From the NCBI GenBank assembly GCA_026874595.1, contig CM049318.1, positions 59,680,250 to 59,744,249 of the forward strand: 64,000 bases of DNA, in the 5' to 3' direction. This stretch comes from Sipunculus nudus. Its lineage: Eukaryota > Annelida > Sipuncula > Golfingiida > Sipunculidae. Shown here one piece after another: positions 30,615 through 43,679 of this stretch; positions within the stretch are counted from its first letter, which is position 1; every line of letters starts with the position of its first letter. The notes beneath the pieces are model-generated. The model saw nothing but the letters and a program-made list of their open reading frames with translations, did not search any database and was not told the origin of the DNA. Position numbers and translations under genes: made by a program.

Positions 30615-31237
30615 TATTTATTTATATTTGTAAGAATATTAAGCATATATATATTACAAATGTTATATAGTATGAGCGATCAATGTATATACATACAATT
30701 ATTCAGTACATCGTTAGTTGTATAATTGCGAAACTAATGCGCTAACTTTTAATAAAGCGTTCCACGAAAAGGGTACCTATAGCAGTGTCTCTAGATCTCG
30801 GAATAAAAAACAATAATGTGTCCTTTATCAGTCGCCGTTGGTTTCAATTTTAGTGACCACGTTTGATGTCCCGTGAATTAGATCTGTCGGCGTATAGTGC
30901 ATGATAAAATCTTAAAGCTGTGAGAAGCAAATCTAAGTTGGCGTCGGTTTCAGATTAACCATGTGATAATAAATCGACTTCATGTTACCCTCGAGTATAT
31001 CCTGAATCCGATTCCAATTTACCCCTGATGATTAACTTGTTCAGGTTATCCCTGATATGTAATTAATTAAAAGGACATTTTTACTTGCAGCCAAGGGAAT
31101 TATTATATCATGACTAAAACACGTGAAAGAGTATACAAGATTGAGAGCCTTCATGTCTCAACAACTGAAAAAAATCATATATACTGTTAAAAATGTGTTC
31201 TATATAATACGTATGGTAGACATTATATTAAAATAAA

Positions 31238-31306
<69 letters not shown>

Positions 31307-31488
31307 TGACATATAAAGGTTTTATAAAATCCCAGAAAAAAGATTACAACAAATATAACTTTTATATCAACATTTTGTTATCAAACATATACTGGCAAAC
31401 TATACAGGGAAACAAAATCATACGAAACATATATTTAGTTTTGTGTGGAGGGATAAAATTTGACAGGGGTCGGGGGAGGGGGGGGGGG

Positions 31489-31550
31489 CAGGGGCGTAGC
31501 TAGAGGGGGGGGGCATGCCCCCAATCCCCCCCCCCCCGCATCCTGTACTC
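31489..31550. mobile_element. CAGGGGCG-terminated repeat end with G/C runs
   Basis: Begins CAGGGGCGTAGCTAG, followed by G9-CATG-C5 and a poly-C run that can fold back on itself. It shares the CAGGGGCG terminus with 42807-43082. The other end was not found. Confidence 0.4.
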
Positions 31551-32552
31551 CCCGCGTTCTCCCGGACTTTCACTTAGTCTAATGGTTAATGTATTTTCTT
31601 TATTGATAATTCTACATAAAATTAGGTTTAATCCTGCAAATAAGACATTTTTCAGAGCCAAGGAAATCATCTCAGGTAAAAAAATTTCAAGGGTAATTTT
31701 AATTGGTCAAATTTACGTCTGCACAAGGACGCTCGCTTTTTCAGTGCTGAATGCATAAAAGCAAGGTTAACATTTCTCATTGTTTGCACGTAAATATAGT
31801 TTATAGTTTTATGGCGAATATAATGTTATTTAATTTACAACTGAAAGCATGCCGTCCATGACATAACATCAAGTGCAGTTAGAATTCTATTTAATCATCT
31901 CTCTCAAACATTCAACAAAATATGGTTTGCCGTTCGAGTTAATACGTATAACAAAATGCGTACGCGATGGAACTGGAACTTTTTAAAATAAAAGTACGTT
32001 TTGATTATCTGCAGTATTCCGAGGGAACATTGAAACCATGTGATGTAAGCACATGATTAATGGACACCATATTTAACAGTAATGCTTATACACATAAAAC
32101 CCAACCCGCGCACCCAGGCACCCCGCCCAGTATGGTTATTGCATTATAGGTGGCATGGGGGAAATCTGTACGCTAATAAAAACCTGGCACTGCAGAGCAG
32201 TATCTGGATTAACAACCCTCCCCGGCTTCTATGGTAAAACGGATGTAAAAGCAATGTTCCAATCATACTCGACAAGGTAATAATTGATAGCTGCTGTCAA
32301 AAATAAATCCACAACAATAAGATATCACATATTATAAAAATATGATAAAATGTATATTATATTTCTCAATTTTTTTTTCTTCAGTTTAACGTATCAAACA
32401 TATACATATCTGCATTTGTCGCCCCTCTGTATGTTTGTAGCTAAGCTTTAAAACTTTTATTCAGATTGTCCTCCAAAGACTTTTGTTTTAATATAATAAT
32501 GTTTAGTCAAATGGCTTCATATTGAATTTACGCGAGGTTTTATCTGTGTGAT

Positions 32553-33130
32553 TTCACATGACTGGTGGCGCCACCTACAATCGTTTTCGTGTGCAGTCCA
32601 TCCGCGCGTCATTTTAAAACATAATTAAAATTGTACATTGTTGATTACCGTGGTTTGATGCATTAGCCTGAAATGTTGTATATATCATGTATCATATATC
32701 ATGGACTGCTTTATTTTGGACACAAGACTGTTGGCGCCACCTACAGTCGTTTTTGCGCCGTCCATGCGTGTCTTTATTTTATATGAAAATCGCACGTGCC
32801 TGCATGAGGATTGGTTTGATGTACTAGCCTGAAATAATGCATGATCTTGGATAGCTTTATCTTGAACACAACACGGGCCTGGTAGGGCCATCTATGATCA
32901 TTTTTGCATAGCATTGTCCATCTTCACATATCTCAGGACTGTTTTGTTTATTTACCTGAAATTAAGCATGTTTATGGATCTTGGTTAGATTTAACTTGGC
33001 AACACGACAGGTGGCGACGCCTATAATTGTATTTCTGTGCCACGATTCGTAGGTCTGTTTTGAAAATCCAATATATCTCATTGTTATCCGGCTTACCAGT
33101 ATCCAGTGAACATGACCTGTGGCAGCATTT
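32553..33130. repeat. Degenerate tandem array, about 130-168-bp units
   Basis: The phrase GGTGGCGCCACCTACA and its variants occur near 32564, 32731, 32881 and 33010. Each is followed by TTTTGCG/TTTTCGTG, a GTCCAT phrase and TTTGATG-CCTGAAAT. Units are clearly related but diverged and of unequal length. Confidence 0.7.
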
Positions 33131-33446
33131 ATGAACCATTTCAATAGATGACGGTCACGCCTATTGCCAAAGCCTGGGGATAGTTTGGCATTTTTTATGC
33201 AAGAAAGTCAGTGGCTCTCATGTCCATGGATCACTTGGTCCATGGCTCTGTGACCAGACGGTTATACGTGGTCAATTGTAAAATTCCAGTATTTCAGTTA
33301 GAATGAGGTTTTAGCTGTTTGTGGCATCACACCATGATTCCAGAAAGGATACCCCCCCCCCCCTTCAGCCACTGCAAACTTTTTTAAGGGTTCCAAAACC
33401 AAGATTACAATTTTTAATCTTTTTCAGGTTATCTTCATAAGAGGCC

Positions 33447-33490
33447 CTGAGTTGGATCCCCCTCTTTCCAAAATCCTAGGTCCGCCCCTA
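33447..33490 (-). mobile_element. End fragment of the GGGGCGGA element family
   Basis: Read on the minus strand, TAGGGGCGGACCTAGGATTT matches the terminus of the element at 19265. The partner end is not identified. Confidence 0.45.
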
Positions 33491-35338
33491 TGTCATATTG
33501 ATTTCGGTGATGTTTTGGCTGTGTGCGGCACAGTATGGCTCTTCTCTTTGACTATGAGGGGGATTTTTATCTGTATGGCGCAAACGGTGCATACGATTGT
33601 TAGTGTCGCATGGCGTCACACATTGAGTGAACTTTCAGCTGAGTGTGGCGTCACGTGACATCATGCAATTGACGTTTTACGCGCAAGCCAGGTGTTTCAA
33701 GCTGATTTCTTTTACAAAAATGTGTGTTTGGGGGTACTGAATGATTGCGGAAAACCCTAACAGTACTGAACGATATAATTAAAGGCTCAGGTGTGAGCTA
33801 TATATAATTACAAAAGAATATATGTATATATTTCCTAACTTCTTATTTTTAGTTTTTCTTGCCATGGAACCTGTCTTTACCCACATGAACAACTCTCCCA
33901 CGTTCGGTTGCACCTGGGCGTGGCTTGACAGCTGTTCGTATATTTGATTGATGGGTGGCAGGTTGCGTGTTGTCAGGGTGACGTAGCGTGTCCCCGTGCT
34001 TGTCTGACTGAATGACGTTTATTGCTGGGTCTGTCCAGGGCTGGGTGGAAGTCAGCTGCTCCGCACGGGATCTTAAAGTGATCAGCATTGCAATAAAACA
34101 CCAATGTGCAAAAATACAGACATCGTGATTAAACAGGGATGTATGTCCAAATTCCCAATCTTATGGCATATTCAGGTTGTTGAGAAAAGTCTCATTTATT
34201 ACATAAAAGTGTATTATCTCATATATTACATCATCATATTTTATTGTATAACATTATATCATGTTAACATCAACATTTTCAACATTTCTCTTACACAAAG
34301 ACATACAAAGTATCAAACACATATGCCCGTGATTAATAGTTAATTATAGTAAATACAAATATATATATATATGTGTGTGTACATGTGTGTATGAATGTAT
34401 ATATTGCCATTACTTCACCTAACTATAGATGTAGGATCATTTTTGATCTTATAATAAAAGCGATATATGTATATATAATAAAACTGTTTTAATTGTTCAT
34501 AACGGAATATGTCATGTGCTCACGATTGAGGCTTTTTTTTCAGAATGCACCTTTAAAAAAATGCAAACTCGCATGCGATATATATATATATTATCTCGTT
34601 AGCATAAATTTGGTATTTGTATAATTTCTAAATATCATCAAACTGATATAGTTATAAAGAGTTGCCTTGTATATGTTCGTAATTTGTTATACGATTGTGC
34701 AATTAATTTAAGCATAGGCACTTTGAAACTATCAGGCATCTATTGAAATATACATGAAATATCCATAAAACCGTAAATTCAGGCAGTCAGAATCATTTAT
34801 AAACAAATTCTTCTTAAAAATATATCTTCTACAATAATCTTCTTTTAAATAACGTTATCATTGGAATTCGGTTTATATTAACTGATTTGCACCAGTTTGT
34901 GGTGTTAATGTGTAAATCTTAGTTTGATTTCTATGAGGAATATGCCATTCTTTAATTAATTGCCTACTTAAAAGAATATAAAGAAAATTTTGTCAGGCTT
35001 TAAAAGAATAACACGATTATTATTTATTACAAACTGTTGACTAAATGAAAAAGTAAAACAATGAAAAGTATTAAACATAAACAACTTAATTTAAAACATA
35101 CATCACAGGGAGACAGTTACTAACTTGTCAATGCTTCATCGGTATGGGGCTTAATATTTATGTATAAAATGCGAGGAACTTAATTCCCTATTTGATCATG
35201 ACCACTAATCCACTATCAGACTCCCGTGAGCACCTCATGAGTCGGTAATTTATATACCATGGCTCGAGTGAACCGTGTCAACAGCATCTGTTTGTGAAGG
35301 CAAGACAGGTCTCTAACAATAATGTACATCTAGCGTTT

Positions 35339-35920
35339 TCACGGAGTAGTTGCGTCCATTGGAAACAGCTTGACCATTGGCCGGCCGTGACGAGGAAAGA
35401 TGATTTCCAGAGACCAGGTACACTTTCTTGACCCGGGGGTTACGACCTGTGGGGCGAACGACCGAGGGGCTATCGGACAGTATTGGTACGGACAGAAGTT
35501 TAAAGTAACAGACTCCAGCATATCTGCTCTCATACTCAGCCTAAGATCAGCCGGCCCTTACGCTGACAGGGCGTTTATGGGTCCCCAAGGGGCTCGTTGG
35601 ATAACGGGCCAATTGGCGAAATTTTAACATGAGCGGATTGAACGGACCCCCGTGCAAGCGGCCGATAAGGATTTACGGCTCACTGTTTTGATCGGGAGAC
35701 TGAAACTGGACAGAACTGTCCATCTGATAAGAAGTCCCCGCCCCTGCCAGCAGCTTCAGCACAGCAGACCATCCCTGCTGAGCGGTGTAATTCAATTTGC
35801 TAACAATTAGTCGGGAATCTGAGCCTCGGGCCAAGCAGTAGCGTCTCCGACTTCGAGCTACATGCAAGGATAGCTGGTGTGAGTGCGCGCAGTGCTGGAT
35901 AGGATACGGTGACGTTCAGC
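35339..35920 (+). promoter_or_regulatory. CpG-rich 5' flank/5'UTR of the bHLH gene, with possible uORF
   Basis: GC and CpG rise sharply from about 35340 and stay high through exon 1, unlike the AT-rich flanks. This suggests a CpG-island-type promoter or exonic 5'UTR. There is no convincing TATA box within 150 bp of the start codon. If transcribed, ATG CAA GGA TAG at 35862-35873 is a three-codon upstream ORF. Open frames on both strands here are most likely composition effects. Confidence 0.5.
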
Positions 35921-36373
35921 ATGGATCTACCCTCCGGAGAGCAGCCCGAGCCCTCCCGCCTCCAGGACTCACCCCCCGGGCTGGAGTGTGTACTCAATAC
36001 TGAAGTTAGAAAGAGAAAGCGCCCTGGGGACGTGCCGACTCACCATCACGGTACCAACGGGGGGAACGGACGACCCCGGGTATCTGCAAACGCTCGTGAG
36101 AGGGACCGCACGCACAGCGTGAACTCTGCATTTGTTACTCTGAGGACACTGATCCCCACGGAACCGGCGGACAGAAAACTGTCAAAGATAGAGACATTAC
36201 GCCTGGCGACCAGTTACATATCTCACCTTCATACAATATTAGTGGTAGGGCTGGACTGTGTAGAGCAGCCTTGTATCAAGCACCGGGCCCTGATGGCCCG
36301 GCGGACGGGCGACACTACCCCTACCCCCGTGTGTACCTTCTGCCTCAGCGCCTCAAAACACAGGAACCAAACA
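35921..36373 (+). CDS. bHLH gene exon 1 (151 codons, complete bHLH domain)
   Basis: ATG at 35921 (context CAGCATGG) is preferred. An in-frame GTG four codons upstream is not a normal eukaryotic start. The exon ends at ACA|GTAAGT, a consensus donor, just after [14 protein letters not shown]. This is where the family's first coding exon usually ends. Reading through the donor adds 25 unrelated residues before a stop at 36436. Confidence 0.95.
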
Positions 36374-36655
36374 GTAAGTTATCGTTATTACGTAAGAAGT
36401 ACCATTGTTAATCTTAATATATTGATACATTGGTAGCCAGGTGCGTTATACCTGCTCTATCGTATACTGACATATTATTTCATATACACAACAGCTCAGC
36501 ACCTTGGTGTCACGTGCGCATATATCTGGCTGCGCGCGGTCTCTTTTACACCTGTCAGGTTATGTCCTGAAGATAGAACGTAAATACTAAACCCCCGGTA
36601 TGAATGAGCATGGTAACGTTACTACAGTATATATCAGCAAGGTATTCGTATTCGT

Positions 36656-36750
<95 letters not shown>

Positions 36751-36998
36751 TATTTGGTTGAAACTTATTCCAGGAAAAGGTTAAATGTGAATGAAGTTAT
36801 AAAGTCAATTGTTAAACTATGCATGACAACAAGTCCGAACTATGACTTCCGTATAACTTTAGCCGATCTTGTTAGTTAACGATGTGTTTTAAATAACAAA
36901 TAAAAATGATAATAATGGTTATAACATTATAAAGTATATTATAAAATGCGCCGTCACAGGATGTCCATGACAACGTCACTTAAGTCAACATAATACAA

Positions 36999-37029
<31 letters not shown>

Positions 37030-38540
37030 TCTCAAATATTTAGTTAAAACAGGTTGAGCGCTCAGGTAATTTATGTTCATAACCAGTACGGTAAGGCGAT
37101 TGTTTTATTACCTTTTCATTTTAACTTTTGATTAAAATTTCATATCATCGGGGACAACCTGCATGATAATAGCAAAATGTTAAAAATACATCTTAAAAAT
37201 GAAATTTTATTGAAAAATCATTATTTTATTCTCCTGAAATAGAATTTCAGCTGAGAATCAATTAAGATACGCGGTCAAAATTGATGCACATACACGATGT
37301 CTGAGAAAACGATCTTTTTTGGCCTTGAAATGTTTGTTTTGACCAAATTCTTGATCTGGTATACATATACAGTGATAGTTTCCTTCTAAATAACTGCATG
37401 CCGGGATATTTGATTCCTTGATTTAGAGGTATATTTTCAATTTGAACTGACTCTGGACACAAATCAGTGGGTACCCTTCAATTGAATAAACAAAATTTAA
37501 CACGTTTAATTTGATTAAATATGAACACGCACCTTAATATTCGTTCGGAAATTTACGTCTATAGGAATATATGGATGAATTTTGTGTTACACATAATTTT
37601 AATATTGATTAAATTTGTCTTTCTTTAATCACGAACCATTTATTTCGATGTATGATTAATTAATTTACGCCGAAGTATATAGCAGCGATAATTGAAGACT
37701 TCAGTTGCATGATTATATAATTAATATAAACGAAAATTTTCAGTACGATAAAAAAGAAACTTAATGCATGAAAGCAACGAAGATATACGTTCAATAATTT
37801 GGTTATATTTGATATATTAATAATGGATATATACCGACAGAAATAAAAAAAAATTATAGTAGTGGTGGCCATTGGTGGTGTGCCAATTAATCGATTCTAT
37901 CGATGATTGGTCGTTTTCTTTTTCGTAATCGATTAAATCGATTGTATTTTTCCATAATCGATCACAAACGATTATGTATGCCCATCATAAGAAGAAATAT
38001 TTCACCGTTAAAATATTCTTATACTGTCAGAGATCTGAGAAAGACCTGGCACAAAACACCGAACAACATTGAAACTAACACCTTGCAACATGTGCAGCGA
38101 ATGTGTCAATAACCCGGCCATTACCTTGAACTTTCAGTGCATGTGATGTTCAAGTTATATTAGACTGAATTTACTCGGTCAGTATTTGAGGTATAATCCT
38201 ATACAGGATTTTTCACGGTAATATATATGGCAATCAGTTAGTCGAATAATAATCGATCATTGGTAGATTTTTATATTTCTGTCATCGATTATGATTTTAC
38301 AACCGATTTCATCCACTAGTGGCCGTGCACTTCACATCCGTTTCATTTAGTTTAATCGTATGCTTTAATTTCAAATCTATTTCACGTATTCATATACTTT
38401 ATTTTTGCTGTAAAATAGGCTTTATATGTACAACATTAGATGATGGAAGTGATGAAATATGAATATGAACGATATATAAATAGGCTTAGTATATGCGTGA
38501 CACGCCCATGTGAAATGCTCAACATTTTGTTTCTGGATTT

Positions 38541-38596
<56 letters not shown>

Positions 38597-39010
38597 GGTA
38601 GGAATTGGTTTTATAATCATAATCAGTGATTGAAACAATAAAAAAGACCTATGATTGATTATTTATCGATTATTTTATGTATACTTTATATATTAAATTG
38701 ATATATCTGATGTACCTAAAATATTGACCCCAGTAAACAGTGTGACTTGTGCATCGGTATTCAAATGAAACGACCAATCCACCCGCATCCAAGGTCGACT
38801 TGCCGTCTGACGAGTGTTCGCTGCGCGCGCAAGGTTCCGTTTTAATGCTATTCGTTTCTTTGTGTTCGTATATATTTCTGACAGGATTACATTCTTTTCA
38901 TATGCATACAAATTCGTTTTTAATCGATTATGCAAAAATGCACTCGATTTGATTGATTTTGGATATAAACGACCAATCATCGATTCAATCGATTAATCGA
39001 CACACCACTA

Positions 39011-39074
<64 letters not shown>

Positions 39075-40562
39075 ATTATAAGTCTAACTATATTCAAGGA
39101 ATTTACAGGCGATTGTTCTATATACATGCCTATATTCAATAACTGAAGATTACATAATACTATAGAGTTATCCTGGGTTGTGTTTTCTAGTTAGTTGAAT
39201 GTCTACAAAGATTAGTCCGCCTACAAATGTAACTTTATAGTTCGTCATCTGACCACGTGAACGACACATGGAAAACAAAGAATTTCCTCAGGTCAACTGG
39301 TCATATGATCAGCCACAGGTCACTTGATACTGTATTAATTGGGGGTCGGAAAAAATCACAGGCTACAAAAAATAGCGTATATGTATTTGAACGTTAAAGA
39401 GGGCTTAAATGCATGGCGGTTGCTGTTTGAAAGTTTATACCGTATACGTTGGGCAACCAATTCATCACGGTTCACATTGATTTAATTGAATTAAGGAAGA
39501 ATGTATTATTTATTTAAGATATATAATAACATTAAAACAAGACCATATAATAACAAGAGTGTACATTAAGCCCGTCGTTATAGCCTATTGACATCTGACA
39601 TTAAAGGTATACTATATCATGCAGGTGAGTTCTTTATATTGATTAACATTCGCAGTGCACATGAGTTTCATGATAATCAATCAAATTCCTTCGTGGTGTT
39701 CGTAATCATGGTAACACCAAAGTCTGCATGATGACATCTGGCCACATACATATATGTATATACGATTATAGTAGGCCGAGAACTAAAGTAATGATGGCTG
39801 AGATGATTGTGAGTATCTAGTGTGATTTCTTTGTAAAGCTTTAGCAAATGTCTGGTAAATTGTCGCCGCGACACCATGCATATAAGTTAAGGGATCGACG
39901 GACGGACGGAGCATTTTGAGAACGAAATTACGGAGCAAATAGAGGCCTAGCGACTATACTGAAAATATATACTGCGTGTTTATATATATAGGTTTATTAT
40001 GTTAAATCAGACCGGGGGAATCTATTTAAAAAATAGTGCGTGTTTCAAAAGGTTTATGTCTTAATATGAAAAATGTCTGAATATTATTTACAACACAGCC
40101 TACATATTCTTCCTGGTGATAATTATACATATAGGTAAAAGGTAAATTATACTCCCGCCCTTGGATATAAGGTATACAGTGGAGGACAGGTGGGGGCCCA
40201 TGATAAGTACATACGAGCTCACAATGCAGGATTGTTTGTTTACAGTACGATTCTCGTGTCCATTCTCCTGCCAACCCGCGCGCGTTCGAACACCCCATAA
40301 ATCACGTGATTGACGTCTTCCCAGGGACTTCTAGTCTGTAATAACTATAATACGAGTCCATAAAACATGCAGATTATATAAACAACATTCAACACGAGGT
40401 CTGAAATATTACTTTTGCAGATTTTTACCCGAGCTGCCGTCGTTATTCACGCGCTGTCGAGGCATTAATGTCTTTAACAGTTTCTTTTAATTCGCCGCCG
40501 GACAGGGGAGAAATAAAAGAATGGGAATATCTTGAGTATAAATACATACTTGATGTAACATT

Positions 40563-40606
<44 letters not shown>

Positions 40607-43442
40607 AACATATTACGTGTTGTATATATTATATTTAATATGTAAGATTTATTTTATTTCATATACCATTACTATGATACACGCTGCGATACATGTTCAT
40701 GAAAAGATGACCAATTTTATTTATATCGTCAAATTACGTATACATTTATAAAAATTTTGAAAACTAAATTTTATTCGAAAGAAAAAGACCATAAGTTGTC
40801 TTGTTTCTTGACAGAGGAATTCAAAATTATATATATATGGGTGTCTACTAATGCATGCACACACGGCGGAATTCAGTATTCATGGGAGTGTTCTCTCTCA
40901 TGCATTTTGCATGTGGATTTTCTTTAAAATTAAAAATGAAAGTGGTATAAAAGGGAATCACCTTTCTCTTACAAACCGATACTTTGATAATTACACAGTC
41001 GTTTGAATTCCTTTTATAATGGGGAAATGGGAAGAAGCATAGCATATTACAGCTCTATAGTGATACATGTACGAATAAGGCACAACTTTATATATACTCA
41101 TATAATACATAGTTTCGTCCATGTCTTGAAAAAACACAACCACAAATAGGGATTCGGGCGACCACAAATTGGTTGAACATCGTTCGAGAAAATATTTCCT
41201 ATATACAAAGACGTCTGTGATTTATCTAAATTAATCTAAAGTGTATGCTCGTATGAAAGAACTGACAAATATGACATATGACATTTATTGAGCTCTCTCA
41301 AATGATAAAAATCGAACAAACCAATTTGATGTATAGGTACTAAAATCGTTGGTAAATTCTGAAATGAACCTGTCGCATTCTTTTGTAATTATATATAGAA
41401 CAGACTGAAGGGCTGGTGACAAACGAACTTTAAGTTATTATAACACAGTTACTGCATGATGTATTAAAAAGAGACTCTTTATATTATAATAGATATAGTG
41501 AAAGTATATAATCTTTGACATAAGTAGTTGAATAAAAACGTATGTATTAATGTGAAACCCCGGACTGTTGCTCCCGACAGTGTTATAAATCTTCTTAAGA
41601 AACGAGTAGAGTAGAACCTCTGAATTACGGACACTAGCGAGACCTGATAATTTGCCCACAAGAGAGAGGTGCCCTCAGTAGGAAGGTTAAACATTTCAGG
41701 ACGTATTTTCAAGGGACTGCCCCCAAGTGGCCATAAATAGTTTGATTAATTCTAATCCAGTAGTAGAGTTCGATACCAGGAATCAATTTTGGACATATAA
41801 ATAATTATAATGATTAAATATAAGTTTGTTACTTTTTTTAATTTTAAGTATATCCATGAATTGTGTCGCCATGGTAACTTGTAACGGAGCCTTAGTCGGG
41901 TGATACTTATCGAGTGCTTGAGTCCGATATTTCCCAGACCGTTTCAGCACTGCTGAGCAAACGAATCTGTTACAGTTACACCCACACAAACACAAGCGTA
42001 CATACATGTGGTTCATATCCGCATAAGTTTCTAATTCACTATAATCTCTGACGGGAAGCAATCGTGCAAATATTTCTTTTCAGAACAAGACACCCAATTA
42101 GTATATACACTATACACTATTTTGCAATATCTTTCTGCGTGTCGGCATGTGTGGCATTTTCTCTCTGGGCGGGTTATCTCCTGACGTCCGCCGCCACGTG
42201 GTATGTCCGTTACATCAGAGTTTATTTAGGGGTAAGTGAGAGGAGATGGAGATCTCTCTCCTACGACAAAGGCCGGACAAATGGGTTTTCCATCAGGGCT
42301 TCTTTTGTATCCTAAATCGCTTGACCTATTCTTGATACCACAAACGATTTGAAAAGAAAACACCCGCTGTGGATTTCTATCAATCCAGAGGGCACGACCC
42401 GCGTCCGATACCACAACCCACAGAGATCAGAGGTGAAGTGGTCAGTATTTTGTTTCTGCTTTTTGATTCTCCAGTTGCGTTAAATGGCTTTCTGCTGGGA
42501 AAGTAGGACAGCTGCACTGCTACCAGATGTCGCTGCCCGTCATAGCGACAGACCTGTCCGTCTGTGTGATGGACAGGCCGGTATGTGGAGGGACCCGATT
42601 CAGGATCCCCAGAGGTTAAAGTCACTTATATGTGGAAACGGAAACTCAAGAATTCCCGGAGTTTGTAAGCATGTGGCCACCCCCTGTGGCTGAGGAGACA
42701 GTTTAACAAGACCCTTTGACGTCGTTATTGAGAAACCGAGATGCTCACTATATATTAAGATATATCAAAGGATAATATGGATCTGGTGTTGTCTTGTTTG
42801 TCACGACAGGGGCGGATACAGTATCTTAGAAAAAGGGGTGGGGGTGGGGGTGGGGGGGGGGGGTGGGGGGGGGGGGTGACTCAACGCCCCCGTATTGCAG
42901 TACCGGAAGACGGAAGTTGTAGTATACCTGATATACATAACTCTTGCAGGCAAAAGTTAAGTACGGGATACGATACGTGACGCAAAATCTGGCATCGCTC
43001 TTTGGTATTAATTATATTTAGCCAATTTTTCGACCGAAAAAGAGGAGGTGCGCCCAATGCACCCACTCTAAACCCGCCCCTGCACGAGGAACTCACGAGC
43101 GAGCGTACGTGTGTCATCCCATGAATGCTTTGGTACATGTTCCACGATACTAGATCGTGTCAATCGTGCAGGCAACAATAATACACGCGCTTGTGAACGA
43201 TGTCAACCTCGGTCACAGGTCCTTGAAATAAAAATAACTACCGGTATACGGGTTCTGTATAAGTTTAAATCTTTTGTTTTACTGTTATAAAACTATTCAT
43301 TCCTACTCGACTGATTTCAAGATGAAGTAAACATTTAAATTATGTCCCAATGCATGCATGTTTTTCATTTGTGAATCTTTTTCGTTGGCTAATCGTAATC
43401 AGACTTGTTATTTAACATGCACTAATGTAAGTAATTAAGTTA

Positions 43443-43522
<80 letters not shown>

Positions 43523-43630
43523 CCATGTTTTATCACAGCTTTATTTGGTTCCACGTCTTGTAACCACGTCTTAATATCTGAAACAGAACGGTTAAAATCC
43601 CCGTTAATCTGTGAAGTTCACAATAAACAG

Positions 43631-43679
<49 letters not shown>

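Noticed and set aside
33340-33374. Poly-C run followed by CAGCCACTG as the left end of the element ending at 33490
   Set aside because: Its C-strand orientation is wrong for a left terminus of that family; it is more likely a separate fragment.
35339-35867. Several open frames on both strands upstream of the bHLH start
   Set aside because: They overlap on opposite strands in a CpG-rich promoter-like region, and none resembles a known protein.
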